A DNA stretch of 64,000 nt, from the NCBI GenBank assembly GCA_028023455.1, contig JAQFVV010006624.1:248001-312000 (forward strand), read 5' to 3'. This stretch comes from Epiperipatus broadwayi. Lineage: Eukaryota > Onychophora > Udeonychophora > Euonychophora > Peripatidae. Below the pieces are notes generated by a model that was not told the origin of the DNA, searched no databases, and saw only the letters and a program-made list of their open reading frames with translations. Shown piece after piece: positions 25,870 through 37,199 of this stretch. The position numbers and the translations under genes are program-made. Positions within the stretch are counted from its first letter, which is position 1; each line of letters begins with the position of its first letter.

Positions 25870-26931
25870 TTTATTGCAAATAAAACTCCAACTGCAATGG
25901 CAAGAGAGATTCAAGATGCAATCCTCCATTCAACTGAAGCCATCACCACTTCACTCTCTAGAGTATACCTTTCATTATATGGAAAGGTTGGCCTCCTCAA
26001 CATGATCATAATGCCAAAAATCTCATATTATCTTCCATTCGTTAAAATGTCTAAACAGTTTCAGAATAAAATTAACTGATTATGCACCAAACTTCTCTGG
26101 AGAGGAAGGACAGTTGCTATTAGCTTGCAAGGTATCCAACAACCACGCAGGTTCAATGGACTGTCATTCCACTCAATACAAGCAATCATTTTACAGAAAA
26201 CCCACAACACTCTACATAATCTGATCCTCTCCTGCGGATACTCTAACATTATTAAAAAAGTTACACCGACAGATCATCCTCCACCCTCTTCCAGTTCATT
26301 GATAGCATCCCTAATACAACAACTACAACTTTATAACCCGATAATATCCTTTAACCTTAACCAAAAAATCACCTTATGGGAAGCATACAATATAATAAAC
26401 TATAATCAACAACCCATTAAAATCAGCCTAAAAATAACCAACCAAAGACTCATTACACACTTCAAAAGATGGAGTCTGGAACCCAAATTCCTTGACTTCA
26501 TCATTAAAATAAATCTTAATGCGCTACCCACTAATTGGTTTCTTTATCACCGAAGAGGTTTTACCAGCATTGACCCTATATGTGGTCTGTGTGCTCATGA
26601 AGATGAAACCATAGACCATATTATAGACCGGTGCCCAAGACTTAAAACTCTGAAAGATATAATTATAATCAATTCCAACATAAGACCTGATATGATTTTC
26701 TCACTCGAAAATGCCATTCATAATGGTTTTTTTTCAATAATAAGGCTTTCTACCTTTGTCCTTTATTCCATATGGATAGTGAGATGCAAAAGTCTCATGG
26801 AATTACCCCCGCCACAAATCATACCATTGTTCTATCAAACGCTAAAAAAAATCAAGAAACGTGACCAGCTCCTTGCCTCCAGTAAAGTCTTTGCTGACAC
26901 CTGGTCTTTAATTGCTCTTTCCTTTTCCTGA
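25870..26931 (+). pseudogene. L1/Tx1-like LINE ORF2, C-terminal fragment with a single in-frame stop
   Basis: One frame stays open from about 25870 to the stop at 26929-26931 except for a TGA at 26077-26079. The protein aligns with ORF2 of the minus-strand LINE at 56.4-62.2 kb: AMAREIQDAILHST against TMTKEIQNTILEKT, KISYYLPFVK against RLNYYLPIIK, and LPTNWFLYHRRGFTSIDPIC against LPTSHFLVWKRGFTKINSLC. Near the end is a zinc-knuckle pattern CGLCAHEDETIDHIIDRC, typical of the C terminus of L1/Tx1-type ORF2 proteins. The reverse transcriptase catalytic part is missing, so the insertion is 5'-truncated at about 25870. It is clearly diverged from the 56-62 kb copy, so it represents a different subfamily, and its frame is better kept. 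Confidence 0.9.
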
Positions 26932-29900
26932 TTATCAATTCCCACCTACCCAGCATTATAGAATAGTCATTTATAAAAGAAAATATTCATGTTTATATTA
27001 AAAATGCTAATACCATTAAACAAGTTCTTTGAATCTCTTCACTATACCTAACCACTTAAGAGTATAGCATTGTGCTCTCATAACATAATCTAGCCAGATG
27101 ACATATAGAACATTATATAATCATATTATTGTACAATTTATTCATTTATTTATCCTTTATTAGTATGTAATCACTATTTATTGTTAATAATTATTTTATT
27201 GAACTTTGTATTTTAGGATAGCTTGCAAAGTGATTTTCTTGTTTTCTATTCGTTCTAAATGCTATTTGAATTTATGAGGTTACATCGAAGATTATTATCA
27301 TTGTTTTAGTGAAATTGTTATTCAATGATTGATATTGACCTTAGTTTAGTTTATTATTTTCATTCTGTTATAAATGATGTTACAATTAATGGGCAATATT
27401 AAATTAGGATTGTTCTTCCTTGGTTCATATTTTTATTCTATTACAAATGGTGATCGATAATTAGGCTATGATTAAGGATACATTATGACTCATATTTTTA
27501 TTTGGTTATAAATAGCGACCAACGATTGTGCTATATTTTCATTCAGATTATATTAAATTTATCATTTCCCATTGTCATAATTTTTATTATGTTATAATAT
27601 ATATAATTAAAATATGCTTTAAGATATACTGAAATTAAATTTAAAAAATGCCAATATTATCTATTAAATTATTCAGTAACACGAAATGGGATTTGGAAAT
27701 TTTCAAATGTGAAAACAATTTTCTGTCTGTTTAATTTAGTATTTTGGAACTCTTAAGAAGCCCTGCTAAAAAATTTAATAGCAGATTATGTGATATTTGT
27801 TATATATATATATATATATTGAGATTTATTTGCGATATAAATTTGTAGTTTGATTATTTTTGTCTGTTAATATTACGTTATAATTCAATATTCCATTATT
27901 TTGACTTTGAAAATTTGCATCCAATTAGAACAGATTTATGCAATAACTTCAGTAGATAGCAAAAAAGGGTAAAATATGTGAATATATTATTAAAATGTAA
28001 ACCTTTGCAATAATCCCTTACGATCTTTAAAATGTTATATTGATTCTATAGTTAAATTAAAATGTAAAAAATGTACCAATTATTAATATTATAATCTTCA
28101 ATAATAATTAAGGTATTCTAAAATATTTATTTATATAAGATTTGAAGAGAAAAAAATAAGAAATAGCTTTGTTGAATGAATTATACATATCTGCAATTTT
28201 CTTTATAACTTCTACTGTCAAATGTTTTACATTAATATTGCATATATTAGTTTAACTATTATTTTAACATTCATTTTAACATTAATATTTTATTGTAATT
28301 AGAAATGAAATTACTTACTCTATATATAACTCCCATGTCTTGATTAAAACAAAAAAACAATATGTTAAACTAAGAAAGATAATATAGTTTTTTGGTATTT
28401 TCATTATTTAAAATATGTATTTGTCTGCTTTTATGTTGTTGTTTATTTATAATAGAAGTAAAAATGTTTTTTTTTTTTAAAACTCATTACTTAATAAATT
28501 TCTACGTTTTATATTTGGATTTCATATTAAAAGACAATCTATTAAAATGATACTTATGGTTCAGTTTTTAAAAAAATGTTTATTATTAGATATTTTTATA
28601 TTTGATAATATAATATAATTTGTATATATAATTTTTTAAGAGTTCTTTACAAGAGATTTCATGCCCTTTAGGGCTTCTTAATTTATAAATTTATTATTGT
28701 TGATGGTCCTGGACAATATTATGAATTATATAGGCTTAGAAATAGTTACGTTACTCTATACGGCTTTTAAAAATGTATTTATTTAATATTTATAAAAAAA
28801 AAAAAAGTTTTAATTTAAAATCAAAATTATAACAAATTAATAATGTGGATTAGAAATGAAATTAGCAATGAGAGCAAATGTATTTGCTTAAAAATTGGAT
28901 TACAAAACCAATTCATGGATATAATACACATAAAGATTCAACAAGAATCCATCATAAAATGTAAGTTATGTAATCAATAAGTCAGAAATCTCCATAAATC
29001 AATAAGAAATTAAAATCTATAAGTAAAAAAATTCATTTGTATTAAAATCTGTAAAAAGTAAAGATATGAAAGTAAAGTTTTACTAAGACATCAGTTAAAC
29101 TTTTCACTTGAATATTTTAATCTCTGATGAATTTGTGCTACCATCAGTTATAGTCTTATAGATTACATAGTTGACTTATTGCATTGATATATTTGAAATT
29201 GTGTCTATGATCTGGGAAAAAGTAGTTTGGAACATTATAAGAACTATTGCTTATATCATAATTCTTTGAATGCAAATTCTTGATTTAACATTCAAAAGAA
29301 GAATCTCAATTTGAGTGAAACTGTATTCAGTTATTTGCAAATCTGATCTGCTTAAAACCTATTTATTTTCTGTGAAGCAACTTCTCTTCTGATTCTGTTG
29401 GAAAAATATGTAAAAGAACAAGAAGCCATTGCAAAGAAGTAGACTTGATATACCAGTGTTATTTTTCATGGTAATATTTATCTAAGTATCTAGAAATTTA
29501 ATATAGCTACATTTTCTCCAAACAGGGATACATCATTCTCCAGTAAAGTATACTTGCTAAAGAAGCTGTTCTTAAAACACTGACTTTGCCTCATTAACAT
29601 ATTCAAGATAACCTGGGATAATTACCCTCATCTACTTCATAAGTGGAATTTGTACTGATGTATGTGATTGTGGGCAAACAAAATTAAGAAACACATATTT
29701 ATTGATTCCCAAATCCATGACTGCAGTAGCAGAATTGAAGAATTTAATAAAACCACCAGTAATTCTTTTTCCTGGTTTGAAACTCTACATATTTCTTCAT
29801 GATTTTTTGTTAATAATTAAGCTATCAAAAAATTGATACACTAAAATAAAATTTCTTATATTAAAGCCAGGTCTTGGTATTATAATTTAATTTTTTAGGC

Positions 29901-30013
29901 TGATGCATTTGCCTTTGTTGTTTCTTTTTAATTTTTTTTTTACTTACTGATGCCTTTTCCAATTTTAATTTCGGATTTATTGTTTTTTTTTATTTAAAAA
30001 AAAAAACCACGGA
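26932..30013. other. AT-rich, no gene seen
   Basis: About 3 kb with TA runs (27800-27820) and no supported gene. The first 50-100 bases after 26931 are probably the 3' untranslated end of the LINE fragment, but no clear tail or target duplication was found. Confidence 0.55.
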
Positions 30014-30460
30014 GGTTACCCCCCCCCCCTATATTTTTTCATTGTTCAATTTTACAAGTAAAAAAAAAATAACAACACCCTCTACAAAAAAAAACACCCC
30101 CACAAGATATGTGTTCTCTCACCCTATGTATCTATATATGAGCAAGGGCCTACCTTTCCCCTCCCCCCCCCCAAACCACCAAGGGAGCAGCACCCCCCCC
30201 CCCCACCGAAAGAGGGGGGGGAAATGTCTCCCCCCCCCCCCCCCCCCCGTTTTTTTGGGGTGGGGAAAATTGTCAACATCCCCCCCCCCCCCACCCACCC
30301 CCCCCCCCCCCCCCCCCCCCCCCCCTTTAGAAAAAGAGGAGGGGGGCCCGCGCCTGCCCCCCCCACCACTACTGTTGAATGTAGTCTGGAATGAAGCCAG
30401 TTTCTTTCTCCCCCCCTCAACACCCCCCCTTTTCCCCTTTCTCCCTCCCCCCTCAGGACA
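30014..30460. repeat. C-homopolymer tract, possibly an assembly artefact
   Basis: About 450 bases dominated by runs of up to about 25 C broken by short G, A and T patches, in a region that is otherwise AT-rich. ORFs on both strands here are only poly-proline or poly-glycine translations. Composition changes abruptly at 30014. Such strings are typical of poor consensus over noisy reads, though a true pyrimidine-rich tract is possible. Confidence 0.75.
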
Positions 30461-30758
30461 ATGGGACTGAGTGTGTTTATATTCTTTTTCTACCCCCTCT
30501 GTCTCTCTTTTTTTTCCAAATCTGTTCTACTTCTCTATTAATTCTCCCCCCCTGCATTCTTTTTGGTGTTTGTTTGTTGTTTTTTTGTGGTTATTCTTTT
30601 TTTGTTTTTTTTTTTGGGTTTTTGTTGGGAGGAGAGGGTTGAGTAGTATTATATTAAAGTTTTTTGGAAAAGTTTTGAATAAATAAAAAAAAAAATAATA
30701 GAGGGTGAATCATTTTTTCCTTTTTTTTTTTTCATAATTTTTAAAAAATTTTTTTTAT

Positions 30759-30799
<41 letters not shown>

Positions 30800-30960
30800 T
30801 TTGTTTTTCTTTTTTTTATTTTTTTTTTGTTTATTATTTCTTTTTTGACGCGGGGAAACAAGCAGTTGGGATGATGATGATGAGAGTTGTTGAATATGGT
30901 AATTGATGAAGGGAAAAAATAAATAAAAAAAAATAAATTAAATAAAAAAAAAAAATATTG
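30461..30960. repeat. T-homopolymer tract following the C tract
   Basis: Long T runs (the longest at about 30761-30798) with TTTGTTTG spacing, then A-rich sequence to 30960. Together with the C tract it makes about 0.9 kb of strongly pyrimidine-biased plus strand. ORFs here are low-complexity translations and are not annotated. Confidence 0.75.
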
Positions 30961-31147
30961 TTGATTATTATTTTCTTACAATTTACAATGCTTGTTTTTT
31001 TTTATTGTTGTACTTGTTAAATTTCAAATGTACATTAAATGTACAGAGGTGGTATTTTCATTTAATTTCTTGAATGCTTGTTGATTTTTTTTATAAAATG
31101 TCTAAAACTAATCAATTAATTTTTTTGTTTGTTTAATTTATATCTGT

Positions 31148-31245
31148 GATGTAATATGATGTGATGCATTGTGGCTTCTTTTTTGGAATCAGAAATCTCT
31201 CAGCCATTATGCCCAGAGAAACTTGTTAACCACCTTATTTTACCT
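31148..31245. repeat. Direct repeat, left copy (flanks a decayed LINE)
   Basis: Shares with 33577-33674 the words GTGATGCA.TGTGGCTTCTT, TCAG.AATCTCTCAG, ATGCCCAGAG.AAC and TGTTA. The two copies lie 2.4 kb apart in the same orientation and bracket the LINE relic almost exactly. Confidence 0.75.
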
Positions 31246-31279
31246 CCCTATTCTTTTCCCCATCCTACATTTTTTCCCA

Positions 31280-33560
31280 TATTCTTCTCTATCTGATTCC
31301 ATCCCATTTCCACAACATAATATTTGTCAATTCCATGACCTTTATATCTAAATCCCCCTTATCTTTTCCCAAACCCAACATAAAGACTGAGAAACCACTA
31401 TTTGTATAATCACTAAACGTTCCTCCACAATTTCATTATTTGTACTTTTTGCTGCCAGTATGTACATTTGATTACGAAATACTTAATATTTTCTATGCCT
31501 TCCTTACATAACTTGCAGACTAAATCACCTTTATTTTTCTTTTTATGTGTATATCCCTTTGTTGCTAAATATTCTGTTCAAGCCTTAAGCAGTAAACTAC
31601 TTTCCTTGCTATTATCATAAATTTACTCACACCCAATATTCTGTTTACTTCTATATATATTTATTTTCTCCATCTTTCCAGCTCCCTATTTTTTATTAAT
31701 GCATCTATTCTTATATTCCATTCTTTGCCACTATAACACAATTCTCCTAACACAATCAATCCATTTTTTGTGTAAGTATACTGACATAAATTTCTTTATC
31801 CAAATATTTTGTACACTATACTATCTTTCTCACCAATGTTATTGTGTGCCCTTTACTCATAAACCCATTAAATACTATTTTGGCCACTCTCTTATTATCC
31901 ATAAATTGCAATCTACTGAAGATTTTTATTTTGATTTTTGCATCTCTCATATAAATATTTGATCATGCCATTTCTCCTTGAATTGCCTCCATTGCCATAC
32001 ACACATCTGCATCTAATGCATATCTTTGTACTTCTCTTTATACTTTTTCTAAATAATCTATTACCCCTTTACTAACACATAATGCATTATTACCATATGT
32101 GAACCCTGTTACTGCCATTCCCTTCCATACAATTCTAGCTAAATCATATTTATTATATAAAAACACTGTTAATTTTTTTATCAGTTCCTTTCTTTTCCTT
32201 GCTTCATTGGTCAATTTTTTTCCTATTCATGCAAGCAGTTTTTTTGATTCCTTAAGATGATTCCCAAATAAGTATATCTATTCATCACACTATATCCACC
32301 AATATAAATTCTTTGTGTTTTCTTTCTCCAGTATTAATCATCATCTCTTTTGAGCTTTCTTCACTGAATTTAATCCCCATCCCTTTACCCATTCTTGTTT
32401 ATGTCTTCAGCATAACTTTTATATCTTCCCTTCTTTTTGTGCACAAATAGACATCATCCACAGATTAAAGACCCAATAATGTATATACTCCCTTGCCACC
32501 TATTAATAGTATCTCTATACCTCTTCCTAGTCTTTCTATTGTTCTCTCCATTTCTCTCAAAGACAACAAAACCAAAATAGGTGGCATAGGGCATTCTTAC
32601 TTTAGTCCCACCCCATTTTTAACTTTTAACTGAGTATGTTTTCCCTAATTGATATGTATAGTAATTATTTTTATACAATTCCTTAATAAGATCTACTTAT
32701 TCCCAAGTTTATTAAACTTACCCATAATATATTTGTATTTACTCTATCATATGCCTTCTTTATATCTATAAAACCACACATAACTGTCTACCTGTATTTC
32801 TATTTATATCTATAAATGGCATAACTACAAATACACTATCTCCTATTTGCACATCTTATCAAAAATTTCCTTGAATTTTTCCCACTATATTATTTTCTTC
32901 CATCCATTTTGCAATACTTTCCAGCCACCATATATGCAAAAACTTTATATAACACTGCCATTACTGCTATCGATCTATAATTACTTAATTTTTAGGATCC
33001 TTACGTTTTTCTTTAAATAGTAGCCTTAGTCTTGCAATCCAGAAAATCTCTTTTCTGTGCCATCTTATTAAAACATAGTAATAGGTTTATTTCTTCTCTA
33101 TGTCCTAAATTTATTACCATCTTCACTGCTCATCCATCTAAACTTCTTGCCTTTCCACTTTTTATGTTCGTCCCTGCTTTAATCAGTTTATTTTTTTTAA
33201 ACATAATATTCCCATTACTATATGCTTTTATATTAGTTATCACTTCGTCCTTTACATCTAACATCTTTTCTATACTCATTGCATACTTATTTAAGATTGT
33301 CTGTAATTCTTCTCTATAGCTACACTCTATTCCCTCATCATTTATCAATACTATTTCTCTCTTTCCTACATTCCTCCTTTTAATGTATTTTCAATTTTTT
33401 TACTTCCATTTCTTCCATTTTATTAATATCCTTCAACAATTTACTATTTAATTTCATTCTCGCTCTATAATTATTTATCTTAGTCAACTTTTTTTTTAAA
33501 AAAAATACTTTTCCCATTTAACACAAACATCTTTTTCACTTTCTTTGTTGTTAATAGCAC
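31280..33560 (-). pseudogene. Decayed non-LTR retrotransposon (reverse transcriptase and C terminus)
   Basis: No long ORF survives, but minus-strand translation shows reverse transcriptase landmarks in the right order: CGFIDIKKAYDRV (32781-32743, motif with catalytic D), a GLKQECPMPPIL-like motif B (about 32610-32575), SVDDVYLC (about 32466-32442, the YADD position), then MGIKFSEESSKEMMIN. Near 31523-31457 lies CKLCKEGIENIKYFVIKC, where the usual H of the C-terminal CxxC...H...C knuckle has become Y. Stops and frameshifts are scattered throughout. It differs in motif wording from both the RTE-like and the L1/Tx1-like elements of this window, so it is a third LINE lineage. An ORF on the plus strand at 33032-33319 is a shadow. 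Confidence 0.85.
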
Positions 33561-33576
33561 ACTTATATTCTCTGTG

Positions 33577-33674
33577 AGGTTATGTGATGCACTGTGGCTT
33601 CTTCTTATACAGAGTCAGGAATCTCTCAGTAACTATGCCCAGAGGAACATGTTAGCAACTTTACCTTCTCCTTC
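33577..33674. repeat. Direct repeat, right copy
   Basis: Right partner of 31148-31245, roughly three quarters identical by eye. Possible explanations are terminal repeats of the element, a tandem partial second copy, or an older repeat into which the element inserted. Confidence 0.75.
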
Positions 33675-34338
33675 TCTTGCTGCTTTCGGGATGGTGGCTC
33701 CATTCTGTGGCAAAGCATAGTCTATACAAACACAGCATAAAGAGTATAAATGAAATACTGTCTATTAAATAAATATTTAAAAAAATAATTCCTATATTTA
33801 ATCTTATTAATTATATCTTATTATAAAACTTTGCAAAGCTGAAATATTTCATTTTAAGGCATTTTCTAATCATTATTTATTTATTTACACTCTAACGGAA
33901 AAGTATTTCAGTTCTAAAATTATAAAAAATCTTGAATTTATTTAGCTTTTTTTATAATACCAAATAGTCGTTCAATATTATTTTAAGAGTATGAATTGAT
34001 TTTTGAGTTGATTTATATTATTTAAGAGGTGGTGGTCATGTGATGTTTATTATTTAATCACGTGTAACTATGACGATTTTGCATAAGAAGTAAATTCTAC
34101 TAATAAATTATGTTGGTTATATTGTGTCTTAATGCTAAATATATATATATCAACTATTATGGTTTAATTTTATTAATAAATGTTATTAAAATCTTAGTGT
34201 ATTCTTTTTTATTGACTTAAACAATTTTAATCTTATGATTGTCTCATGTCTAAAAAATATTATTTGTTAAACAAGCCTAGATAGTTAGCTTATGGAGTAG
34301 TGTTTTCTTTCCTAATATCTTCTTTTATGTGGCACAAT
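33675..34338. other. AT-rich, no gene seen
   Basis: 33675-33720 is less AT-rich and may belong to the direct-repeat element. Nothing else supported. Confidence 0.5.
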
Positions 34339-34645
34339 ATATATGTAAATTCCAAATAATTTTAACGGTAAAATAATATATATATATCTTTAGAAATCAG
34401 TAGCGCTTTCAATTACGTAGTAATGCTTATCAACTGTAAAGTAATACTAACGTTTAATATCATATGATTTTCTATGAAATATGTAAGTTTGTATTTGCTG
34501 CTTGTCTATTTTTTACATTATCTCTGAATGTATTTATCAGCATTGCTTTCTTAATTTTTCTCTTTTTATGATTTTTTTTCTGATTAATTAAGATATGTAT
34601 ATTTTATCATTATTACCGTTAAAATTATTTGGAACTTACATATAG
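34339..34645. repeat. TIR element with hammerhead-like core
   Basis: Terminal inverted repeats of about 50 bases: TATATGTAAATTCCAAATAA with TTTTAACGGTAAAATAAT on the left, and ATTATTACCGTTAAAAT with TATTTGGAACTTACATATA on the right. The interior carries a hammerhead-like segment (34401-34436, minus strand). Confidence 0.8.
34401..34436 (-). ncRNA. Hammerhead-like motif, mutated core
   Basis: On the minus strand: TTGATAAG, stem II ATTAC-TAC-GTAAT, then TGAAAGCGC. This matches the foldback at 54184-54457, where the core is intact (CTGACGAG or CTGATGAG, ATTAC.TA..GTAAT, GAAAG). The family consensus therefore keeps a CTGAYGA core, a 5-bp stem II and GAAA. In this copy the core has changes at C3 and G8, so it is probably inactive. 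Stems I and III are not established. Confidence 0.45.
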
Positions 34646-36188
34646 AATATTTTAATGGGTATTTATAGTTTTCACAATATATGTATATATTTTAATGGGA
34701 AGATAACTTTCCACTTATTCATAGTCCAGAAATGTAATAGGAAGACAGACACAAATGGAGTAGTGGAACAGCTTTCAATCTTCGAATGATAACCAAATCA
34801 AATAATAAATTTTATTTCGCATTATTCCAGTTGCCATATTTATTATTTTTAGCATTTCTAAAAACATTATTAAAATCTAGTAAACGATTAATCTGTTAGA
34901 TATAGTTTTTATTTATGCTAGATTATCAGAAAAAAAGGAATATTGTATGCATTTGGTCCTAATCTATGATATTTCTCTTTAACTCCTTTCTATTATTGTT
35001 ACCAAATACTCACTGATATAATGCATAAACTTAAAGAATGGTGAGAAACGTATTACCTAAACTACTCTTGATTAATCAATCGTTGATACAAAAAAAAAAA
35101 ATCGAATTTACAAGAATAAAAATAAAATGAGACCAGTAAGCGTTAATAAATCAACAACTTGTTTATTAATGCAAATAAAACAAAGAAATTGATATAAACA
35201 CATGATGAATATATACATGTACATTAAATAATTCGAATGCATATATTTTAAGATATAAATCCATCTAACTCTACATTAACTTTTAAATTTACTTTGCTTC
35301 ATTTTTATTCACCAATATCCATGGAATTATGATAATGATATTTTACAATGTAATTATTAATTTACAGAAGAATGTTAGGAAGAAGAAATGTTATATTCTT
35401 AAAATAATCATACTTAGCAAGTATTCACTTACAAACTAGAATGACCATTTCTATTACAAAAGAAAACAGGTATTAAAAAAAGTGAAAATACATTAGAGAT
35501 AAGTTTTGTGATGACCGTACTGACCAAACTGTTATTTAGAAATAGATTTATATATATATAGAAGACCCTGTCTCATTATTCCCTTTATTCGATATTTCAT
35601 TGTGCTACCATTTAATTCTTTCTGCAGCATATTTTTTATTTAGAAATACCTCAACAGGATATTCAAAACTTGTTCAATTTTTATTCTATTACTTTGATTA
35701 AATCTTTACAAAAACTTTTCCTACAATGTATATTTAGCAAAGCTTTATACAACAGACAGATTTGACTGATTGTCAATCTTTTTATGATCTAATTATATGT
35801 GCATTGGATGAAGTTTTTATATATTTGTTTAATAAACAATTATAATATACTCTTTTTAAAATCTGATGAAAGTCTTTAGTTGAAATTGCCTATTGAATAA
35901 AACATTGTGAAAAGCATGTTGTGAGAAGGGTTTTTTTTTTAAAAGAATACAATACTTTCCCACTGTGAATAATTGTAGCTCTCCATGTTATTCTATCTTA
36001 TCAATATTATACTTTTTATAGGGTTTTGAGATGATTTTCATAATGTAAATGTTGCTTGCCTCTTCTGTAGAAACCAAGTTTTTTTTTTTTTTACAAAATG
36101 TCTCTTTATATCTTGTGTTGGTTGAATTCGTTTAATATGTCTGATCAAACAGAAATGTGATTTTCAATAATGAACTCTGTAATATTAT
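34646..36188. other. AT-rich, no gene seen
   Basis: No gene, RNA or clear repeat supported. Confidence 0.55.
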
Positions 36189-37199
36189 TAGATCCAGGAT
36201 ATTGTCATATTTTAAAGAACATTTATAAAAATGCAACAGAAACAATTAAATTACATAATGATACTGGGAAAGTAAACACTGAGAAGCGTGTAAGACAGGG
36301 TGACTCCATATCTCCAAAACACTTTACAGCAGTGCTGCAAGAAGTATTTTGTGGATTAAAATGGGAAGCTAAAGGAGTGAAAGTAAATGGAGAATTATTT
36401 AAATCATTTAGATTTTGCAGATGATGTAGTTGTTTTTGCAAATAATGCTTTAGAGCTGCAGAAATGTTGCAGAAGTTATCAGATGAAAGTAGGAAAGTAG
36501 GACTAAAGATTAATGTTAAAAAGACTAAAGTAATGTGTAATCGATTTTTTCAAAATATGAAAATGAAAAATTGATTATGATGAGTTAGAAGAAGTTGACT
36601 GTTACAAATACCTTGATCAGATTATTAATACAGATGGAAACATAATGGATGAAATTAATCATAGAATTAAACTTGGTTGGAGTGCTTTTTGTAGAAATAA
36701 CTTGATACTAAAAGGAAATAGCCTATGTGTTTGAAAAGGAATGCTTTTAATAAATGTTTTTTATGAGTTCTTACTTATCAATCTAAAACTTGGACACTTA
36801 ATAGAAGAGCAATACAGAGACCTCAGACCACTCAAAGAAGTATGAAGAGAGCATGTTGGGAGTAACAAGAAAAGATCAAAAACAATATATGGTTAAGAGA
36901 ACAAACAGTTGTTACTGACCTCATTCAAAAAATTAAAAGACTGAAGTGCAGTACTGAAGTGGAGTTGGACTGGACATATTGCTAGAAGAGATGATAATAG
37001 ATGGACAACTGAAATCTTAAACTGGATTCCAAGAGATTGTAAAAGACCCAGAAAGAGATCACATGTGAGATGGATGGATGAAACAAGAAAGTGTTCAGGG
37101 GTGATGTCGAGAAGAGAAGCTAAAGATCGGAGAAAATGGATTGAACTTGGAGAGCCCTTCATCCTGCAGTGGATTGATAATGATTGATGATGATGATAA
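36189..37199 (+). pseudogene. 5'-truncated RTE-like LINE, copy 2
   Basis: Begins at GATCCAGGATATTGTCAT, inside the reverse transcriptase, and is very similar to the 6843-8165 copy (DPGYCHILKNIYKNATETIK against DPGYCHILKNIYKNATATIK). The first segment (36191-36424) reads through VRQGDSISP. A frameshift around 36400 then moves the DFADDVVVFANN box to another frame, and further indels break the rest. The 3' end is TGATAATGATTGATGATGATGAT, the same (ATG)-type tail as copy 1, and marks the true end of the family at about 37199. No target duplication was recognised. Confidence 0.93.

Noticed and set aside
30042-30861. Proline-, glycine-, phenylalanine- and lysine-rich ORFs on both strands
   Set aside because: Translations of C and T homopolymers; no domain, and the underlying sequence may be unreliable.
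33032-33348. Overlapping 95- and 72-residue ORFs on opposite strands
   Set aside because: They lie inside the decayed LINE. At most the minus-strand one is a leftover piece of its reading frame; neither is a gene.
31280-33560. Penelope-like identity for the decayed element between direct repeats
   Set aside because: Its motifs (FIDIKKAYDRV, a VDD box, a C-terminal CxxC knuckle) are of LINE type, and no GIY-YIG domain was seen.
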